Positions 1 through 6,147 of a stretch of DNA of 6,187 bases are shown piece by piece. The stretch is from positions 1 through 6,187 of the forward strand of contig JAJQHP010000236.1 of the NCBI GenBank assembly GCA_021199695.1, written 5' to 3'. Source of the DNA: Clostridiales bacterium. Lineage in GTDB: Bacteria; Bacillota; Clostridia; Oscillospirales; Oscillospiraceae. A model generated the notes under the pieces. The model did not search any database. It was not told where the DNA came from and saw only the letters and a list, made by a program, of their open reading frames with translations. Within the stretch, counting starts at the first letter, position 1; every line of letters begins with the position of its first letter. Both the position numbers and the translations under genes were made by a program.

Positions 1-1378
1 GTCTGTTCTCCGGGGAAGTCACCACGCAGTCGTCGAACACGCCGCTCTTGCTGCTTAACCGGACGGCGATCTCGCCGTACCGGGCAAAGTCGGGGGTGTT
101 GGAGATCTGCATGGTTCCGTTGGCTGCGCCCCGCAGATGGACGGTGATTTTGGTGGGGCCGTCCAGGTGGAAGTACTTGAACCCGGCCACCGCCCCGTCC
201 TGCATATTGGCGATGTACTGGTCGCCGCTGTGCTCCCGGTCGGAGCCGGTCTGGGTGAAGTAGGGGTGGTTTTTCAGCTTTTTCCGCACGCCGCTGCCGT
301 CGTAACGGCCCACGCCGTCCTTGCTCCACAGGTTGCAGGCGATCCGGGCCTCGTAGCTGCCCTCTCCCTTCAGGGGACCGCCGTTGAGGCCGCAGCTGGT
401 GACCTCCGCCTGTTGGAAGCTGCCGTCCGGGTTGCGCACCAGCTTTTCCGCGCAGGCCTGCCGGGAATAGGAGTGCCGGTTCGTCTGGCGGTGGTAGAAA
501 ATATACCAGTCCCCGCCGATGTGCAGCATCCCGCCGTGGGTGTTGCCCAGGTAGTTGACGCCCTTGGCCTCGTCCTCGTTGCCGTCCAGGAACAGGTCGC
601 CCTGGCTGACCAGGGTTCCGCCGTAGGTGAAATCGCCGTCCGGGCGCTTGCTGGTGGCGTAGCACAGCTCATGGTTGTGCCGGGAGGAGTAGACGAAGAG
701 ATAGGTGTCCCCGTCCTTGCGGATGGAGCTGGCCTCGAAGAACTCATGGTTGGGGAAGGAGCCGGGACCTTCCTTGGGGAAGATCACCTTGGGGTCGGTC
801 TTGATGGTCACCATGTCGCTCTCCAGCTCTACCACGGTGCCGCCGTCGTTTTTCAGGCTGATACCGCCGGTGACGATAGCCGGGGTGGGGGTGTAGAAGC
901 CGGAGTAGAGCCACACGCTGCCGTCGTCGTCCACCAGTACGCCGGGGTCAAAGGGGAACTGATCGCCCTTTTTCCGGCCCCAGACGGTGCCGTCCTTGTA
1001 GTGGACGTGGCCCAGGAACTGGTACTTTCCGGCAGGGGTGTCGCAGACGGCAACCCCCATAATGCCCATGAAGTCGAAGGCGTAATAGAGGTAATACTTG
1101 CCGTCCTTCCCCTGGCACACGTCGGGGGCAAACAGGAGCCGGAGGCCCAGCTTGTTTTTCGGGTCCTGGTTCTTTTTAAAGATGACACCCTCATACCGCC
1201 AGTCGCTGAGGTCGTCCACCGGGGCCGACCAGCACACGTAGTCGTTGACACAGAAAATGGGAGCGTTGAAGCTGTCGTGGGAGCCGTAGACATAGACCCG
1301 GTCGCCAAAGACGTGGGGCTCGCCGTCGGGGATATACTCCCAGGATGGAAGGTAGGGATTAAAGACTTGCTGTTTCAT
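1..1378 (-). CDS. Family 43 glycoside hydrolase (GH43), C-terminus cut by window edge
   Basis: This gene encodes an inverting glycosidase that probably releases arabinose or xylose residues from plant-type oligosaccharides. Translation from 1378 gives 459 codons with no stop, so the gene continues past base 1. The five-bladed propeller domain spans roughly residues 5-330. It opens with NPYLPSWEYIPDGEPHVFGD, where D18 is the likely catalytic base. FDPGVLVDDDG follows (D144, likely pKa modulator), then NHEFFEASSIRK (E215, likely general acid). NTHGGMLHIGGDWYIFYHR (279-297) carries the conserved histidine region. From about residue 340 there is a beta-rich accessory region with YIANMQDGAVAGFKYF, resembling the CBM6-like domain of this subfamily. 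Relatives are, from memory, about 480-500 residues, so little is missing. There is no signal peptide, so it probably acts in the cytoplasm on imported oligosaccharides. The ATG start is supported by SD AGGAGGTG (1392-1385), 6 nt upstream. Family confidence is high; exact substrate is unknown. Confidence 0.92.
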   Translation of the reverse strand, partial: MKQQVFNPYLPSWEYIPDGEPHVFGDRVYVYGSHDSFNAPIFCVNDYVCWSAPVDDLSDWRYEGVIFKKNQDPKNKLGLRLLFAPDVCQGKDGKYYLYYAFDFMGIMGVAVCDTPAGKYQFLGHVHYKDGTVWGRKKGDQFPFDPGVLVDDDGSVWLYSGFYTPTPAIVTGGISLKNDGGTVVELESDMVTIKTDPKVIFPKEGPGSFPNHEFFEASSIRKDGDTYLFVYSSRHNHELCYATSKRPDGDFTYGGTLVSQGDLFLDGNEDEAKGVNYLGNTHGGMLHIGGDWYIFYHRQTNRHSYSRQACAEKLVRNPDGSFQQAEVTSCGLNGGPLKGEGSYEARIACNLWSKDGVGRYDGSGVRKKLKNHPYFTQTGSDREHSGDQYIANMQDGAVAGFKYFHLDGPTKITVHLRGAANGTMQISNTPDFARYGEIAVRLSSKSGVFDDCVVTSPENR

Positions 1379-1500
1379 TTTCTGCACCTCCTCTCTCTGC
1401 TCGCCAGTCTTAACCTGGCTTGCAGTATACCGATTCGATTTGGACTTTTGGGAATTTTGGCATAACCTGTCTCCACAGCGGCATAAATTGCATTTTGCAT
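1375..1500 (-). CDS. Possible 41-aa small ORF translationally coupled to GH43
   Basis: This is a short open frame that I do not recognise. It starts at ATG 1500 and reads MQNAIYAAVETGYAKIPKSP at its N-terminus. It is preceded by AGGAG (1514-1510) at a 9-nt spacing. Its TGA (1377-1375) overlaps the GH43 ATG (1378-1376) as ATGA, a typical coupling junction. The last residues are very basic (RERRCRK), but that tail is simply the GH43 Shine-Dalgarno region read in this frame, which argues that its sequence is not under strong protein-level selection. No membrane segment, signal peptide or amino-acid run typical of an attenuation leader is visible. It may be a leader ORF whose translation feeds ribosomes to GH43, or a chance frame. 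No clear promoter lies between it and the upstream terminator. Confidence 0.35.
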   Translation of the reverse strand: MQNAIYAAVETGYAKIPKSPNRIGILQARLRLASRERRCRK

Positions 1501-1521
1501 AAAAATAGGCTCCTCTCTCTG
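1388..1521 (-). repeat. 12-nt direct repeat carrying two Shine-Dalgarno sites
   Basis: The minus-strand 12-mer CAGAGAGAGGAG occurs twice, at 1521-1510 and at 1399-1388, a spacing of 122 nt. Each copy contains the Shine-Dalgarno core of a start codon downstream: the small ORF at 1500 and the GH43 gene at 1378. Exact identity over 12 positions in a short gap is notable, although purine-rich SD regions are low in complexity and the match could arise by convergence. It could also reflect a small local duplication of a translation start region. Confidence 0.6.
1397..1425 (-). promoter_or_regulatory. Two-part hairpin/inverted repeat abutting the GH43 ribosome-binding site
   Basis: Reading the minus strand, CTGC (1425-1422) pairs with GCAG (1400-1397), and GCCAG (1419-1415) pairs with CTGGC (1407-1403). 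A symmetric 2x2 internal loop (AA/GA) and a 7-nt apical loop separate them, for nine base pairs in total. The foot of the stem is only 4 nt from the GH43 SD (1392-1385). As RNA it could modulate ribosome access, and translation of the small ORF would unfold it. As DNA it could be an operator. A TATACT hexamer at 1429-1424 resembles a -10 box but lacks a good -35, so a start site inside the palindrome is possible but weakly supported. Confidence 0.4.
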
Positions 1522-1541
1522 GGTATTGTGATGTGTTCTGA

Positions 1542-1580
1542 CAAATCAAAAGGGCAGTACATTTTTACAACGTACCGCCC
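1542..1580 (-). terminator. Rho-independent terminator after the sensor kinase gene
   Basis: Eleven nt after the kinase stop, GGGCGGTAC (1580-1572) pairs over nine positions with GTACTGCCC (1560-1552), with one G-U pair and an 11-nt loop. TTTTGATTTG (1551-1542) follows immediately. The strong GC-rich foot, the short loop and the U-rich tail make this a convincing end for the regulator-kinase operon. It separates that operon from the GH43 unit. Confidence 0.8.
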
Positions 1581-1590
1581 CGGTGATGGT

Positions 1591-2904
1591 TTATTGTCCC
1601 TCCGGCAGGGGGATGAGGGCTTTCAGGGAGAACCATCCGTCCCGGGCGCTGATGGACACCGAGCCGCCGTATTTCTCCGCTGTGTGCCGGATGCTCTTGA
1701 TGCCGTCGCCGTGGAGGTTCTTGTCCTGCTTGGTGGTCTGGATCTCTGCGCCGCTGACCTGGAGGGGCGCCTCAAAATAGTTCTCTACCCGGATGAGGAG
1801 AAAGCCGTTCTGGGTGTACACCGCCAGCCGGATGAGCCGCTTTTCCTTCTCCGACACCTGCTCGGCGCTCTCCATGGCGTTGTCCAGGGCGTTGCCGAAA
1901 ATGCTGCACAGGTCCATCACGTCGATAAAGCCCAGGCTCTCCCCGTCCGCCACTACGTTCAGGGTGATGTCGTGCTGGAGGCAGTAGGTCTCCTTGCTGG
2001 AGAGGATGGTGCCCAGTACCGGGCTGCCCGTCTCGAACTCTACCCCGAAGCGCTGGAGCTCCGACTCCATCTGCCGGAGGTAGCCCTCCCGCTTGTCCTC
2101 GTCCTTCTCCATACGGATAATGGCGATCTGGTGCTTCAGGTCGTGGTACTTCCGGTTGACCATCTCGATGTTCTCCCGGGACTGGCGGTACTGCTCGTAC
2201 TGCAGCTGAAACAGGGAGTCGATGGCCTCCTTCTCCTTCCGGGTCTGAAGCTCCTGCACCCGGTCCTGGAGGCTGATGAGCATGATGACCCCCGCCAGGT
2301 CCACCAGGGTGCGGATGTAGAAGATCTCGGCGCTCATCCGGCCGCTGAAGGGGTTGTCGGTGTTTACATAGCTGATGTTGCTGATGAGAAAGGCCCCCAC
2401 CGAGGTCACTATGGCGGAGAGCACCTCCCGCCTGGTGACCTCCAGCTTCTGGCCCGACCCCAGCCGCTTGTGCTCCATGCGGAAAACGATGTACAGGGAG
2501 CCGCCGTAAAAGAGCAGCAGAAAGACGCCCTGGAGCAGATAGCTGTCGTATCCCTCCTGGGCAACAAAGGAGTAGATCTGCCAGTCCAGAGAGGCGATGA
2601 ACTCCGCCACGATAAAGGCGATGGCCCAGAAAAATCCCGCATCGGTGGGCGAGACCTTGCAGCAGACCAGGATGGTGGCGTACATAATGGCCAGGGCCAC
2701 TCCCATCCCCGGCAGCCACAGCCCGATGGGGACGATGCCGATGAAATACTGCACCACACACAGCAGGCCAAAGGAGGCCGCCAGCTCCAGCACCGTGACC
2801 CATTTCCGGGGCTGCCGCTTCTCCAGCAGCAGCACAAAGCCCAGACAGGAGAGCCACTCCGCCAGAGCGGTATAGAATTTTGGAATGTCCGCAATGGTGG
2901 TCAC
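1591..2904 (-). CDS. Sensor histidine kinase, AgrC/HPK10-like with GHKL ATPase domain
   Basis: This is a membrane sensor that autophosphorylates on histidine and passes phosphate to the response regulator encoded just upstream. The 437-aa protein begins with six or seven hydrophobic segments (about residues 10-27, 36-60, 63-82, 90-106, 123-141, 161-181 and 200-213). A probable coiled linker (about 213-250) follows. The H-box is YHDLKHQI (253-260); H258 aligns with the AgrC-type phospho-acceptor and H254 is a second conserved histidine. The GHKL domain has the N-box CSIFGNALDNAMESA (N338, N342) and a G-box HGDGIKSI (398-405). The start is GTG at 2904, three nt after the regulator's TGA. Its SD GGGAGG (2920-2915) lies inside the regulator's last codons, so the two are probably translationally coupled. 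The ligand is unknown: the multi-pass sensor resembles peptide-sensing kinases, but no AgrB/AgrD partner is in the window. Confidence 0.93.
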   Translation of the reverse strand: MTTIADIPKFYTALAEWLSCLGFVLLLEKRQPRKWVTVLELAASFGLLCVVQYFIGIVPIGLWLPGMGVALAIMYATILVCCKVSPTDAGFFWAIAFIVAEFIASLDWQIYSFVAQEGYDSYLLQGVFLLLFYGGSLYIVFRMEHKRLGSGQKLEVTRREVLSAIVTSVGAFLISNISYVNTDNPFSGRMSAEIFYIRTLVDLAGVIMLISLQDRVQELQTRKEKEAIDSLFQLQYEQYRQSRENIEMVNRKYHDLKHQIAIIRMEKDEDKREGYLRQMESELQRFGVEFETGSPVLGTILSSKETYCLQHDITLNVVADGESLGFIDVMDLCSIFGNALDNAMESAEQVSEKEKRLIRLAVYTQNGFLLIRVENYFEAPLQVSGAEIQTTKQDKNLHGDGIKSIRHTAEKYGGSVSISARDGWFSLKALIPLPEGQ

Positions 2905-2907
2905 CGC

Positions 2908-3612
2908 TCACTCGCCTCCCACATAGGCCGCCAGGGCCTCCATGAACGCTTTCCACCGGGGGCGGCTCATCTGCAGCTCGATGCCGTCCACCACCACCGC
3001 CGACTTGTCCACCCGTTCCACATGGGAGAGGTTCACCAGATAGCAGTTGTTGCACCGGGAGAAGTGCCGCCCCTCCAGCTTCTGCTCCACGCTTTTCAGG
3101 GATTCCCGGTTGGTGTAATCCCCCTCCGCCGTGTGGTAAACGACGTTGTGGCCGGCGCTCTCGATATATCGGATGGCGGACACGTCCAGTCGGACCATCC
3201 CGCTCTCCTGCATCAGCCGTAGGAAGCAGGCGGAGCGCTCCCGCACCTTGCGCACCGCCTTTTTCAGCTCCTGGGAGAAGGCGAAGTAGCTCAGGGGCTT
3301 GAGCACATAGTCCAGTGCCTCCACCTGGTAACCCTGGAGGGCGTACTGGGCCAGGTTGGTGATGAAGATGATGACCACGTTTTTGTCCTGCTGCCGGATA
3401 CGCTTTGCCGTGGCCATGCCGTCCAGATGCTCCATCTGGATGTCGAGGAAAATGATATCATAGGCTGCGGCGTATTCCTCTGCGATCTCCAGCCCATCGG
3501 TGAACATGGTGACCTTGAACTGCTCCCCCTGCTCCTCCTCGCAGCGCCGGATGAACTCCGTCAGCTGCTGCCGGTAGCCCGGATCGTCCTCTACCACTGC
3601 AATACGAATCAC
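2908..3612 (-). CDS. LytTR-family response regulator (AgrA/LytR type)
   Basis: This is a two-component transcription regulator of 234 aa. The receiver domain covers about residues 1-122. It has the acidic pocket E8/D9/D10, phospho-acceptor D57 in IIFLDIQM, switch T85 and K105 in the LKPL motif. The C-terminal LytTR DNA-binding domain covers about 137-232 and includes IRYIESAGHNVVYHTAEG, RCNNCYLVNLSHV and the terminal helix region. LytTR proteins bind DNA through a beta fold rather than a helix-turn-helix, usually at paired direct repeats upstream of targets. The start is GTG at 3612, which begins the expected IRIAVVEDD strand. The nearby ATG at 3617 is out of frame and stops after two codons. 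A G-rich run (3626-3622) is the likely, rather weak, SD. It forms an operon with the sensor kinase gene immediately downstream. Confidence 0.94.
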   Translation of the reverse strand: MIRIAVVEDDPGYRQQLTEFIRRCEEEQGEQFKVTMFTDGLEIAEEYAAAYDIIFLDIQMEHLDGMATAKRIRQQDKNVVIIFITNLAQYALQGYQVEALDYVLKPLSYFAFSQELKKAVRKVRERSACFLRLMQESGMVRLDVSAIRYIESAGHNVVYHTAEGDYTNRESLKSVEQKLEGRHFSRCNNCYLVNLSHVERVDKSAVVVDGIELQMSRPRWKAFMEALAAYVGGE

Positions 3613-3654
3613 TGCATCTCGCCCCCATTCCCCTCCACGGAGTTTCTTCCCATC

Positions 3655-3683
3655 ATTTTAGCATAACCGGATGATATATGCAA
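3655..3683 (-). promoter_or_regulatory. Promoter of the response regulator-kinase operon
   Basis: The minus strand shows an extended -10, TGCTAAAAT (3663-3655), matching TG-N-TAAAAT. At 17 nt spacing the -35 is TTGCAT (3683-3678), weak beyond its TTG. Transcription would begin near 3648 and give a leader of about 36 nt before the GTG start. The location in an AT-rich stretch between two genes supports the call. Confidence 0.55.
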
Positions 3684-3691
3684 AGGAAATT

Positions 3692-3729
3692 GACAAAAGA
3701 GAGCCGAATTTGTTCCGGTGCTATGGCTC
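3692..3729 (-). terminator. Weak terminator-like stem at the end of the MATE gene
   Basis: GAGCC (3729-3725), lying within the last MATE codons, can pair with GGCTC (3705-3701). The loop is long, 19 nt, with a small possible inner CCG/CGG pairing. It is followed by TCTTTTGTC (3700-3692). The stem is short, so termination may be partial, and some transcripts may run on into the regulator operon. Confidence 0.35.
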
Positions 3730-5112
3730 ACCGGGAATGTCGGCCGATGGGGTGCGTTCTCCAAGCTCCCGCAATATCCTGCTCGTCAGCACAAACGCCA
3801 GAAGGAAGGCGAGGACATCGGAAACCGGCTGGGCGAGCTGTAACCCCAGAAGCCCGAAGAAATACGGCATGATGGCCAGCACCGGGATCAGGAACAGCCC
3901 CTGCCGCGCACAGGAGATCACGGAGGCGCGGAATCCGTACCCGATGGATTGGGAGAACATATTGCACATGATATAGTAGCCCCACAGCGGCATGGTGAGC
4001 AGCTGAGCGCGCAGGGCGAAGGTGCCGATCTCGATCACCTGGGCGTCGTCCTTTCGGAACAGCTGGATAATGTGCCCGGAGAATATCATGGAGACCACGC
4101 AGAGGACGAGCAGCGTGACCGTCGCCACCTTCACACAGAACCAGAAAGCCCGCTTGACCCGGTCATACTTCCGGGCGCCAAAATTGAAGGCGCAGACCGG
4201 CTGGAACCCCTGCCCGAAGCCAATGACCACGGAGTTGATGAACATCGTAAAGCGGGAGACGATGGACATGGCCGCCACCGCCGCATCGCCATAGCCTCCG
4301 GCAATGGAGTTGAGCATGACGGAGGAGACGCTGGCAATGCCCTGCCGGGCCAGAGAGGGCGCTCCCGTATACAAAATCCTCCCGTACATCTGCACGGTGG
4401 GGCGGTAATTCCGGGGCGTGATCCGGATCGCGTCCTGGTGGGTATTGCACATGAACAGCAGGATGCAGAAGCTGACAAACTGGGAAAAGCCGGTGGCCAC
4501 TCCGGCCCCCATGGTCCCCATTCCTGCACCGAAAATAAGGATGGGGTCAAGAATGATATTCAAAATGCCGCCCGTTGTGATACCCACCATGGAATAGATG
4601 GCCAGGCCCTGAAAGCGGAGCAGATTGTTCATGATAAACGAGCACATCATAAACGGCGCAGCCAGGAAAATATAGCGGGCATAGTCTGCGGCATAGGGCG
4701 CGATCGTCTCCGTGGAGCCAAGAAGCATGACAATGGACTCCATCTGCGTCATGCCCAGCAGGGCCACCGCACACCCCAGCCCGAAGCCGGTAAACCAGGC
4801 AACCGAGGCGTACCTCTTCGCATCTTCCTCCTGCCCTCTTCCCAGCAGCTGAGAGATCTGATTCCCCGCACCCATTCCGATCATAAAGGAAAAGGCCTGG
4901 ATCAGCGACATGGCCGAATAGACGACGCCCACCGCGCCGGAGGCGGACGTGCCCAGCTGGCTGACAAAGAAGGTGTCCGCCATATTGTAGATGGCGGTGA
5001 TCAGCATGGACAGGATGGTTGGCCCTGCCAGAGCCGGGATCACCTGCTCCACCGGGTCGTTGAGCATTCGCTCATTGCGGGAATGGTTCTCTCTATCGTT
5101 CGTTCTTCCCAT
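3721..5112 (-). CDS. MATE family multidrug/toxin efflux transporter
   Basis: This is a cation-coupled exporter of the cytoplasmic membrane, of the MepA/NorM/DinF kind, that pumps out drugs, dyes or metabolites. The 463-aa length and roughly twelve hydrophobic segments in two homologous halves fit the family. The first half has PALAGPTILSML (26-37) and YNMADTFFVSQLG (42-54), with D46 a candidate cation-coupling residue. The second half holds SLARQGIASVSSVMLNSIAG followed by an INSVVIGFGQGFQPVCAFNFGA region typical of MepA-like members; this phrase is interrupted only by its helix boundary. The ATG at 5112 has SD GAGGAA (5123-5118) at 5 nt. M16 is closer to the usual family start but has no good SD, so the short polar leader is kept. 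The gene appears to be transcribed alone from the promoter at 5159-5167. The substrate cannot be read from the sequence. Confidence 0.95.
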   Translation of the reverse strand: MGRTNDRENHSRNERMLNDPVEQVIPALAGPTILSMLITAIYNMADTFFVSQLGTSASGAVGVVYSAMSLIQAFSFMIGMGAGNQISQLLGRGQEEDAKRYASVAWFTGFGLGCAVALLGMTQMESIVMLLGSTETIAPYAADYARYIFLAAPFMMCSFIMNNLLRFQGLAIYSMVGITTGGILNIILDPILIFGAGMGTMGAGVATGFSQFVSFCILLFMCNTHQDAIRITPRNYRPTVQMYGRILYTGAPSLARQGIASVSSVMLNSIAGGYGDAAVAAMSIVSRFTMFINSVVIGFGQGFQPVCAFNFGARKYDRVKRAFWFCVKVATVTLLVLCVVSMIFSGHIIQLFRKDDAQVIEIGTFALRAQLLTMPLWGYYIMCNMFSQSIGYGFRASVISCARQGLFLIPVLAIMPYFFGLLGLQLAQPVSDVLAFLLAFVLTSRILRELGERTPSADIPGEP

Positions 5113-5158
5113 TTCTGTTCCTCTTTACCGTTGCGATTTCTGCGTTTTGCAGCCAACT

Positions 5159-5167
5159 ATTATATCA
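5159..5167 (-). promoter_or_regulatory. Extended -10 promoter of the MATE gene
   Basis: The minus strand carries TGATATAAT (5167-5159): a perfect TATAAT preceded by TG one base away. The position 17 nt upstream (TGGGAA, 5187-5182) is a poor -35, so this would be an extended -10 type promoter or one helped by an activator. Transcription would start near 5152, leaving a leader of about 40 nt before the ATG. Confidence 0.6.
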
Positions 5168-5199
5168 CATTTTAAGTAAATTTCCCATCCGCTGCGGCA

Positions 5200-5230
5200 A
5201 ACGGCATCCGGTGATGGGCCGGGTGCCGTT
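5200..5230 (-). terminator. Strong hairpin after the fructosamine kinase gene, probable terminator
   Basis: AACGGCA (5230-5224) pairs with TGCCGTT (5206-5200), and CCGG (5222-5219) pairs with CCGG (5211-5208). One C/A mismatch lies between the two helices and the loop is 7 nt, giving eleven base pairs in all. It begins 17 nt after the kinase stop and lies upstream of the MATE promoter, as a terminator would. Only three T follow (TTTGCC), so it may be an inefficient intrinsic terminator or an RNA-stabilising 3' stem. Confidence 0.55.
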
Positions 5231-5247
5231 CTGCATCGAGTGTTCCG

Positions 5248-6147
5248 TTAAGCGTACCGGTTTAAAATCCCACTGACGGCGCTCAGGTAGGAGCTGCCAA
5301 AGAGGTTCAGGTGGTTGAGCAGGTGGTAAAGGTTGTACAGGTCCCGCCGCTCTGTATATCCCGGGTCGATGGGGTTCACCTCATGGTATGCCCTGTAAAA
5401 CGTGGCGGGAAAGCCGCCGAACAGCTCGGTCATGGCCAGCTCCGCCTCAAAGTGGCCCACATAGGCCGCGGGGTCGAAAATCCAGGCCTTTCCGTCCGGG
5501 CCTGCCGCCACATTCCCACCCCACAGATCTCCGTGGAGCAGAGAGGGAAACTCCGGCTCCACCAGGAGAGCGTCTAACCGCTGGAGCAAGGACTCGCATT
5601 TTTCCCTGGCGCCGGAGTCCAGCTTCCGCCCGGCCATCCTGATCTGCGGAGAGAGGCGGCAGTCCCGGAAAAAGGCGACCCATCCGGCTTTCGGCGTGTT
5701 GACCTGCCTGGAGGCTCCGATATAGTTGTCCTCCCGGAAACCGAAGAGGGATGACCGGCTCTCCGACACCAGACCTGCCGTTGACGCCCTGTGGAGCCGG
5801 GCCAGCTCGTGGCCGAAGGTCTCCCAATAGTCCCTTCTCCTGGGCGCGGGGTCCAGATATTCCATCAGCAGAAAGGAGAAGCCCTGACGCCCGTCTGCTC
5901 CAACGGCCAGGGGCTTCGGCACGCCAACGGCATGGGCGGCCCGCAGAGCGTTCAGTCCGTCCACCTCGGCCCGGAAGAAATCCCTGTTTGCGGCCGTGTT
6001 GCATTTCATAAAAACCGCCGTCCCATCGGAGAGGGACAGCCGATAGGCCAGGTTGATGTCCCCGCCGGATACCGCCCGGCGGCCTGTAATGCGCAGATTT
6101 TCTCCAAATGTGTCTGAAATCGCCTGTTCCGGTGAAGTGAATTCCAC
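5248..6147 (-). CDS. Fructosamine/ribulosamine kinase family protein (FN3K-like)
   Basis: This is a predicted cytoplasmic ATP-dependent kinase that phosphorylates sugar-amine (Amadori) adducts such as ribulosamines or fructosamines, a deglycation step. The fold is that of aminoglycoside phosphotransferases. Numbering from the chosen start, the N-lobe has VSGGDINLAYRL (26-37), K48 in VFMKCN for ATP binding, and E61 as its salt-bridge partner. The catalytic loop is LLHGDLWGGN (D207, N212) and the metal site is FDPAAYVGHFEAELAM (D225). The C-terminal helices include YHLLNHLNLFG. The length is 299 aa, normal for the family. I prefer GTG 6147 because GAGGGGG (6161-6155) sits 7 nt upstream. A GTG at 6171 would add eight residues, and that frame stays open to the window edge, so a start outside cannot be excluded. 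Bacterial relatives generally favour ribulosamines over fructosamines. The true substrate here is not shown, and the homology to antibiotic kinases does not by itself imply resistance. Confidence 0.9.
   Translation of the reverse strand: MEFTSPEQAISDTFGENLRITGRRAVSGGDINLAYRLSLSDGTAVFMKCNTAANRDFFRAEVDGLNALRAAHAVGVPKPLAVGADGRQGFSFLLMEYLDPAPRRRDYWETFGHELARLHRASTAGLVSESRSSLFGFREDNYIGASRQVNTPKAGWVAFFRDCRLSPQIRMAGRKLDSGAREKCESLLQRLDALLVEPEFPSLLHGDLWGGNVAAGPDGKAWIFDPAAYVGHFEAELAMTELFGGFPATFYRAYHEVNPIDPGYTERRDLYNLYHLLNHLNLFGSSYLSAVSGILNRYA

Noticed and set aside
137..1465. A 442-codon open frame on the plus strand opposite GH43
   Set aside because: It is rich in Val, Ala, Gly and Leu with no recognisable motif, and lies antisense to a frame with clear GH43 catalytic motifs. 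High GC content with GC-biased third codon positions readily creates such antisense frames.
1772..3055. A 427-codon minus-strand frame overlapping the regulator and kinase
   Set aside because: It is Gly/His/Pro-rich and shifted relative to both true genes, crossing their junction without any motif.
1420..3222. A 600-codon open frame on the plus strand across the kinase and regulator genes
   Set aside because: It crosses two genes and the terminator, has a low-complexity Leu/His/Gln-rich composition and no domain. The opposite strand has complete kinase and regulator motifs, so this is an antisense artefact.
5130..5150. A catabolite-repression (cre)-like sequence, TGCAAAACGCAG, upstream of the MATE start
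   Set aside because: The TG, AA and CG positions are offset by one base from the cre consensus, so the match is not credible.
3949..5175. A 408-codon open frame on the plus strand opposite the MATE gene
   Set aside because: The translation is His/Asp/Gly-rich without any family signature. The minus-strand frame is a complete twelve-helix transporter.
5162..5233. A 23-codon minus-strand ATG frame between the FN3K-like and MATE genes
   Set aside because: It has no SD, reads straight through the strong hairpin and lies upstream of the mapped-looking MATE promoter.
5248..6147. Reading the kinase as an aminoglycoside-resistance phosphotransferase
   Set aside because: The HGDLWGGN loop, the DPAAYVGHFEAELAM region and the C-terminal YHLLNHLNLFG helix match fructosamine kinase family members rather than antibiotic kinases.
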